Origin: Elusimicrobium simillimum
GTDB taxonomy: Bacteria; Elusimicrobiota; Elusimicrobia; Elusimicrobiales; Elusimicrobiaceae
Length of the DNA stretch: 64,000 nucleotides
Reading direction: 5' to 3'
NCBI RefSeq assembly: GCF_049639735.1
Contig: NZ_JBEVVA010000003.1
Coordinates: 1,240,001 to 1,304,000 of the forward strand
Position numbers and translations under genes: made by a program. The notes beneath the pieces were generated by a model. It was not told the DNA's origin. It made no database searches and was given only the letters and a program-made list of their open reading frames with translations. Of this stretch, positions 59,472 to 64,000 are shown one piece after another (within the stretch, counting starts at the first letter, position 1; each line of letters starts with the position of its first letter).

Positions 59472-62021
59472 ATGTTAAAAAACAAAGAACAAATTATTAT
59501 AAATGGCGAGGATAAAACTGATAGGGTAAGTGCTTGCATCCGAAATGGTAATAAGATAGAAATAACATTCCTAGATGGACAAACTTACCGTTATAATGCG
59601 GATAAGGTGCAAATCAGACCCTCTGCCCTGTCAAATGCCACTGCACTTCACCGTTTTAAATATCTCAAAAAAATAGCCGAAACTATTAGCCTAAGCGATC
59701 CTGAGGGTGGTAACATATTATTAAACCGTTATAATAAAATAGATTTTGTCAGCCAGGAAAGCATGCTAGCAGTATTCTTAACAGGAGTGCTTAAGAACAT
59801 AAAACAAATAACAACTACTCCCATATTCCCTTTTGGCTTTAATATAAGCCAGAAGAGTGCCGTAGATAAGGCTATGGAAAATACTCTTTCAATAATTGAA
59901 GGACCTCCCGGCACCGGTAAAACACAAACGATTTTAAATATCATTGCAAATGCAATTATGAATGGCGAAAGTGTTGCTGTAGTATCAAACAATAATTCAG
60001 CAACTTTTAATGTGTTTGAAAAATTAGAAAAATATGGTTTCAATTTTATCGCCGCATGTCTAGGCAACGCTGACAACAAACAGGAATTTATCAACTCTCA
60101 AAAACCTCTTCCGAATTTAACGCCATGGAAACTTACAGTTGAAGAAGAAAATAAAATCAAGAAAACGCTTCAATCTCTTTACACAGCACTAAATGATACT
60201 CTTTTAATGAAAAATGAATTATCAAAACTGCGTAGCGAGCTCAACTCTCTTGAGCTTGAACACAAGCATTTTGTTGAATACTGTGATTATAACGACAAAA
60301 CTGTATCTTTATACTTAAAACCAACATCTTCAACTAAAGCGCTTCAATTATGGTTTTTATGCGAAAAATATATTGAACGTAACAAAATGCCTGGATTTTT
60401 TGGAAGAATTATTAACCGTCTTAAATATGGTGTAAAAAATAAGACTTTCTATAGTGACCCCGAAATGATGATCGCCCTCTGTCAAAAGCGATGGTATAGA
60501 GCAAAAATCAACGAATTGACAGAACCCGTCTCAACGCTTCAGAAAGATATAGATAATTTTGATTTCACAAAAAAAATGAAAGACTATTCAAGTTTATCTG
60601 CAAAACTCTTTCGCAATAAACTAGCCAATAAATATAAAAATACTGAACGAACCAAATTTAAACTTGAAGACTTATGGAGAAATGCTCAAAAAGTTATCTC
60701 TGAATATCCTGTAATCCTTAGTACAACATATTCACTACGCAGTAGTCTGAATCATACTGTTATGTATGACTATGTGATTATTGATGAGTCCTCGCAGGTT
60801 GATATAGCTACTGGGGCATTGGCTCTTTCATGTGCACGAAAAGGTGTTATTGTGGGAGATCAAAAACAGCTTCCGAACGTAGTTGATCGTATTTCGGCTC
60901 GAGTTACAGATGACATATTTCATAAATTCAAACTACCTGAAAGCTACAGATATAAGACTCACAGCTTACTACTTTCTATTTCAGAAATGTTTCCAACTGC
61001 TCCAAAAACATTTTTACATGAACATTACCGTTGCCACCCTCAAATTATAGAATTTTGCAACAAAAAATTTTATAACAATCAATTAATCGTACTTACTGAA
61101 AACAAATTTAACAAACAACCTCTTATTCTCTATAAAACAACTCCGGGAAATCATGCACGTAGTAATATTAACCAGCGTCAAATTGACGTTATTAAGAACG
61201 AAATTATACCCCAACAAACTGCAGGGTGCATTCCAACCTCTATAGGAATTGTCACTCCTTATAGAAATCAAACAAATGAACTGCAACGAGCTTTTGCAAA
61301 AACAGGTATTCAGGCAGATACTGTGGACAAATTTCAAGGGCGCGAAAAAGAGATAGTAATCTTATCAACCGTTGATAATAAAATTACTGAATTTGCAGAT
61401 AATGCAAACCGCTTAAATGTTGCCGTTTCCCGCGCAATTGAACAACTAATTGTCATAGTTAATGGCGGAGATGAGGCTATAGACAAAAATATTGGAGATC
61501 TTATGCGCTACATCCAATATAATAACTTGGAAATTGTTAATAGTGAAATATACTCTGTTTTTGACTATCTGTATAAATGCTATTCCGATAAGAGAAAAGA
61601 GTTTTTGCGTAATAAAAAGAAAATATCTGAATATGACAGCGAAAATCTAATGTACAACTTAATATGTGATGTTTTAAATATGGAAAGATTTAGAAAATTT
61701 GATGTATCTGTACATGTCCCGTTAAGAATGATACTCCGCAATTTAAACAAGCTAGAAGCAAATGAAAAGCTATATGCTGCAAACTCACTAACACATGTTG
61801 ATTTCCTTATCTTTGAGAAACTAGGAAAAACACCACGCCTAATAGTTGAAGTTGATGGCGCGTCATTCCATGCCAAAGGAACACGTCAAGCAGAGCGCGA
61901 TATCTTAAAAAATAGAATATTGGAAAAATATAACCTTCCATTTATAAGATTCGAAACCACTGGTAGTCGTGAACAAGAGCTGTTAGAATTAAAGCTAAAC
62001 GAAATCATGGCTTCTTCTTAA
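59472..62021 (+). CDS. SF1 helicase with C-terminal DUF2726/Vsr-like nuclease
   Basis: 849 residues from the ATG at 59472 (a TTG at 59460 is in frame). Helicase motifs: Walker A GPPGTGKTQ (about 145), IIDESSQVD (about 436), GDQKQLPNV, HYRCHPQII, 'DKFQGREKEIVIL' and 'RLNVAVSRA'. The C-terminal nuclease-like domain (about 740-849) has 'HVDFLIFEKL', LIVEVDGASFH and a late 'PFIRFETTG'. No zinc finger, so it is distinct from the helicase at 51039. Probably part of a defence module. Possible partners are the protease or the methyltransferase downstream. Confidence 0.85.
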   Translation: MLKNKEQIIINGEDKTDRVSACIRNGNKIEITFLDGQTYRYNADKVQIRPSALSNATALHRFKYLKKIAETISLSDPEGGNILLNRYNKIDFVSQESMLAVFLTGVLKNIKQITTTPIFPFGFNISQKSAVDKAMENTLSIIEGPPGTGKTQTILNIIANAIMNGESVAVVSNNNSATFNVFEKLEKYGFNFIAACLGNADNKQEFINSQKPLPNLTPWKLTVEEENKIKKTLQSLYTALNDTLLMKNELSKLRSELNSLELEHKHFVEYCDYNDKTVSLYLKPTSSTKALQLWFLCEKYIERNKMPGFFGRIINRLKYGVKNKTFYSDPEMMIALCQKRWYRAKINELTEPVSTLQKDIDNFDFTKKMKDYSSLSAKLFRNKLANKYKNTERTKFKLEDLWRNAQKVISEYPVILSTTYSLRSSLNHTVMYDYVIIDESSQVDIATGALALSCARKGVIVGDQKQLPNVVDRISARVTDDIFHKFKLPESYRYKTHSLLLSISEMFPTAPKTFLHEHYRCHPQIIEFCNKKFYNNQLIVLTENKFNKQPLILYKTTPGNHARSNINQRQIDVIKNEIIPQQTAGCIPTSIGIVTPYRNQTNELQRAFAKTGIQADTVDKFQGREKEIVILSTVDNKITEFADNANRLNVAVSRAIEQLIVIVNGGDEAIDKNIGDLMRYIQYNNLEIVNSEIYSVFDYLYKCYSDKRKEFLRNKKKISEYDSENLMYNLICDVLNMERFRKFDVSVHVPLRMILRNLNKLEANEKLYAANSLTHVDFLIFEKLGKTPRLIVEVDGASFHAKGTRQAERDILKNRILEKYNLPFIRFETTGSREQELLELKLNEIMASS

Positions 62022-62027
62022 TTGTTA

Positions 62028-62059
62028 TGGGCGGAGTTATGAAAATAACCCCGCCCATT
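62028..62059. terminator. Bidirectional terminator between convergent genes
   Basis: ATGGGCGGAGTTAT-GAAA-ATAACCCCGCCCAT followed by TTTTAA, between the helicase stop (62021) and the DUF5681-like stop (62064). Confidence 0.8.
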
Positions 62060-62063
62060 TTAA

Positions 62064-62501
62064 TTATCCTTCATTCTCATCATTTACTTGGAGTTCTTCC
62101 AATACTTCAAACTTTTTTAGTTCTCTCTGTTTTCTTCGTCTTCTATGAGCTTTTTTTATTTCCTCATTCATCTGGGCAATTTCATGCAAACTTTCACGCA
62201 TATAATCCACATCCAAATCGGCTGTCATTCGCGCAATATATTTTACAGCAGATATTTTACCACTCATCGCATCATTTACTAATCTTTTAGCAATGGCCTC
62301 CTTCACGCTAATAGCCCGCCGCTTTCCATCTTCCTTTATGTTGACTGAGCAATTCAGAGCATTACATATTTCTTCTGGAAGTAAACTTACACGAGGTATT
62401 AACCTCACAGGCCGTCCGCGCGTATTGCCAGACTGCCCAGGTTTAAATTGATGCTCTTTTGGAGGTTTGCCATATCCAACATCATAGTTTTTGTCTCCCA
62501 T
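62064..62501 (-). CDS. DUF5681-domain protein
   Basis: 145 residues. The N-terminus 'EHQFKPGQSGNTRGRPVRLI' is the DUF5681 signature; a helical, basic C-terminus follows (KAHRRRRKQRELKKFEVLEE). The family is frequent next to phage or element methyltransferases and terminases and may bind DNA. The ribosome site GGAGG follows the stop of the methyltransferase gene by 1-2 bp, so they are one operon. Confidence 0.75.
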   Translation of the reverse strand: MGDKNYDVGYGKPPKEHQFKPGQSGNTRGRPVRLIPRVSLLPEEICNALNCSVNIKEDGKRRAISVKEAIAKRLVNDAMSGKISAVKYIARMTADLDVDYMRESLHEIAQMNEEIKKAHRRRRKQRELKKFEVLEELQVNDENEG

Positions 62502-62502
62502 A

Positions 62503-63807
62503 TTATTTGTCCTCCTTTATGGCCTTAAGTTTGGTTTTATAGGTTTGATTTGAGGCTATATGAATGGCGTCTTTTCTAGTTAGCGCTTCCCAGCGTTTTA
62601 TTGTTGTATCGATATACTTTGGCTCCAGCTCTATTCCATAGCACACGCGTTTTGTCTTCTCTGCCGCCACAAGAGTACTCCCAGAACCCAAAAACGCGTC
62701 TAAAACGATATTTCCGCGGCTAGAAACATCATAAATCGCGTCGCGGATCATTTCAACGGGCTTACATGTGGGGTGGATTTTTAACAAATCTCTATCCCCG
62801 CTGAAAGAATTAAGCCCGGCATAATCCCACACATTTGTGCGATAACGGCCATTTTTGCCAAGTTCCACGTTGTTTATGTGCGACGCAGTCCCATTCTTAA
62901 AGACAAAAACAAGTTCGTGCTTAGAACGATAAAGACTGCCCATTCCGCCATTATCCTTATTCCATACGCAGATATTTTTTAACTCGGTATAAACGTCCTC
63001 TGCGGCCAGCATAATTTCTTTTACGTTACGCCAATCCATGCATTGAAAATGGATACTGCCATCTTTTGAAAATTCTGCTTGCAGAGCAAATGTTGTCCGT
63101 AGGAAGTTCTGAAATTCCTCTGAAGACATCTCTCCAGATGCCATAGCAAACTCTTCGTGTTTAACTGCGCCTTTGCCACAAACTTGACCATTGATTTTAA
63201 GATTATACGGGCTATCCGCGAAGATTATATCGGCTTTTTTATCCTCCATCAAAGCCTCAAAAGTTGCCCGCTTCAAAGAATCTCCGCATATTATCCTATG
63301 GCTGCCCAACTGCCAAATATCGCCTAATTTTGAAACAATCTCATCATCTTCAACCTCTGGAATGTTGTTTAATTTTTCATCCAGTTCTTCTTTGCCAACA
63401 ACCAGACCTTCTATTTGTGGCATTTCAAAGCCTGTTATATCAAGGGATATTTCTATATCCTCCAATTCCTTAAACTCCAGCTTAAGCAAATCCTTGTCCC
63501 ATTCGCCATTTTCTGTGAGTTTGTTGTCTGCTATCCTGTAAAGGCGTTTTTGTTCTGCTGTAAGGTGAGTAAGCCTAATAGTAGGCACTTTCTCTATTCG
63601 CAGTTTCTTCGCGGCCAATAAGCGTCCATGTCCAGCTAGGACCTCATTGTTTTCATCAAGAATAATGGGATTGTTAAAATTAAACTCGCTAATTGAATTA
63701 ATTATTTGCCGGACCTGCTTTTCCTTATGCTTGCGCGGATTGTTTTTATAAGGCTTTATATCTCCGATTGGCAGATATTCTAACTTTAAATTCTCTTTTT
63801 CTGACAT
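62503..63807 (-). CDS. ParB-like domain/DNA methyltransferase fusion
   Basis: 434 residues. An N-terminal ParB/Srx-like domain (KPYKNNPRKHKEKQVRQI; VLAGHGRLLAAKKL) spans about 10-110. An N4/N6 DNA methyltransferase follows, with the catalytic motif written DSPYN (about 198, D-P-P-Y variant) and SAM-binding DAFLGSGST (about 369). Such fusions are common in phages and integrative elements and protect element DNA or modify the host's. No cognate restriction gene is adjacent. Ribosome site AAAGGAG. Confidence 0.88.
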   Translation of the reverse strand: MSEKENLKLEYLPIGDIKPYKNNPRKHKEKQVRQIINSISEFNFNNPIILDENNEVLAGHGRLLAAKKLRIEKVPTIRLTHLTAEQKRLYRIADNKLTENGEWDKDLLKLEFKELEDIEISLDITGFEMPQIEGLVVGKEELDEKLNNIPEVEDDEIVSKLGDIWQLGSHRIICGDSLKRATFEALMEDKKADIIFADSPYNLKINGQVCGKGAVKHEEFAMASGEMSSEEFQNFLRTTFALQAEFSKDGSIHFQCMDWRNVKEIMLAAEDVYTELKNICVWNKDNGGMGSLYRSKHELVFVFKNGTASHINNVELGKNGRYRTNVWDYAGLNSFSGDRDLLKIHPTCKPVEMIRDAIYDVSSRGNIVLDAFLGSGSTLVAAEKTKRVCYGIELEPKYIDTTIKRWEALTRKDAIHIASNQTYKTKLKAIKEDK

Positions 63808-63866
63808 ACTGTATCTCCTTTATTTAATTTACGTCAGAAATAGTATACAGCGTAGAAAAAAAGCAG

Positions 63867-63908
63867 TATAGGACAAGCCAATTTCAAAAAAAATTGGCTT
63901 GTCCTATA
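63867..63908. terminator. Long perfect hairpin, probable bidirectional terminator or operator
   Basis: 18-bp perfect arms TATAGGACAAGCCAATTT / AAATTGGCTTGTCCTATA with a CAAAAA loop and T-rich flanks. It is upstream of the methyltransferase gene. The remaining 63909-64000 shows no gene. Confidence 0.5.
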
Positions 63909-64000
63909 TTTTTATATATTTGATTAGGAAATTCGCTTTTTTCGCTTGGAAACCATCCTTACGGAAGGAGGTATTGCAAGAGAGTATTTTATAAGTAACT

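Noticed and set aside
1..64000. CRISPR array
   Set aside because: No regularly spaced short direct repeats with unique spacers were seen. The only arrays are protein-coding repeats and the tail-gene duplications.
1..64000. Insertion sequences with DDE transposases
   Set aside because: No transposase-like ORF was found; mobility genes are limited to the tyrosine integrase and the large serine recombinase.

Overview
The window comes from a Gram-negative, AT-rich bacterium. It has a two-partner secretion pair, an autotransporter, several lipoproteins with lipoboxes, a periplasmic alpha-2-macroglobulin and a DsbD-like thiol transporter. Gene content and style (bacteriohemerythrin, thiol-redox genes, large secreted adhesins) suit an anaerobic or microaerobic host-associated organism. 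Elusimicrobiota is my guess; the sequence alone does not settle the phylum.

Layout. 1-7.5 kb: a leftward surface-protein operon (small gene, autotransporter, TpsB, TpsA) beside a divergent XRE/S24 regulator whose probable operator lies inside the operon's promoter. 8.4-11.4 kb: two HAD phosphatases around a glycerol-1-phosphate dehydrogenase-like enzyme, then a lipoprotein. 11.58-31.12 kb: an element inserted in the 3' end of tRNA-Ser(GCU), bounded by a 13-bp direct repeat. It carries an integrase, a DnaC-like loader, a replisome-organiser-like protein, a frameshifted CI-type repressor, a full contractile-tail module (sheath, tube, chaperone, tape-measure candidates, baseplate, fibre) and a lysis cassette. 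It has no recognisable terminase, portal, protease or capsid gene, so it looks like a tail-only element (mobile tailocin-like particle or satellite). In its middle (17.0-24.7 kb) tail genes have been duplicated and interleaved with four divergent lipoprotein genes on the opposite strand, each with its own promoter, plus orphan 3' fragments of the tail gene. This is the most unusual part of the window.

31.3-50.7 kb: chromosomal or island genes. They include a hemerythrin broken by an in-frame amber codon, a double PC4-like protein, tRNA-Arg(GCG), two near-identical Fic modules with a 268-bp repeat whose ends are inverted copies of a tRNA T-arm, a TcmP/DUF5131-like pair, a giant thioester-less alpha-2-macroglobulin, an ECF sigma/membrane-protein pair, a TrkH/KtrB K+ transporter, and a MerR regulon sharing an 18-bp palindrome in 19-bp promoter spacers. 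Two copies of a putative tRNA-like small RNA lie at 42.0 and 50.75 kb.

50.9-64 kb: a mobile, probably defence-rich segment. It has two SF1 helicase-nuclease fusions, a trypsin-like protease with an unknown N-terminal domain, a large serine recombinase with a DUF2924-like/DUF5681-like operon sharing its promoter element, another DUF5681-like protein and a ParB-methyltransferase fusion.

Several reading-frame breaks lie at G/C homopolymers and each is repaired by adding one base. Either this assembly under-calls homopolymers or these tracts are phase-variable. Check this before treating any of them as biology.
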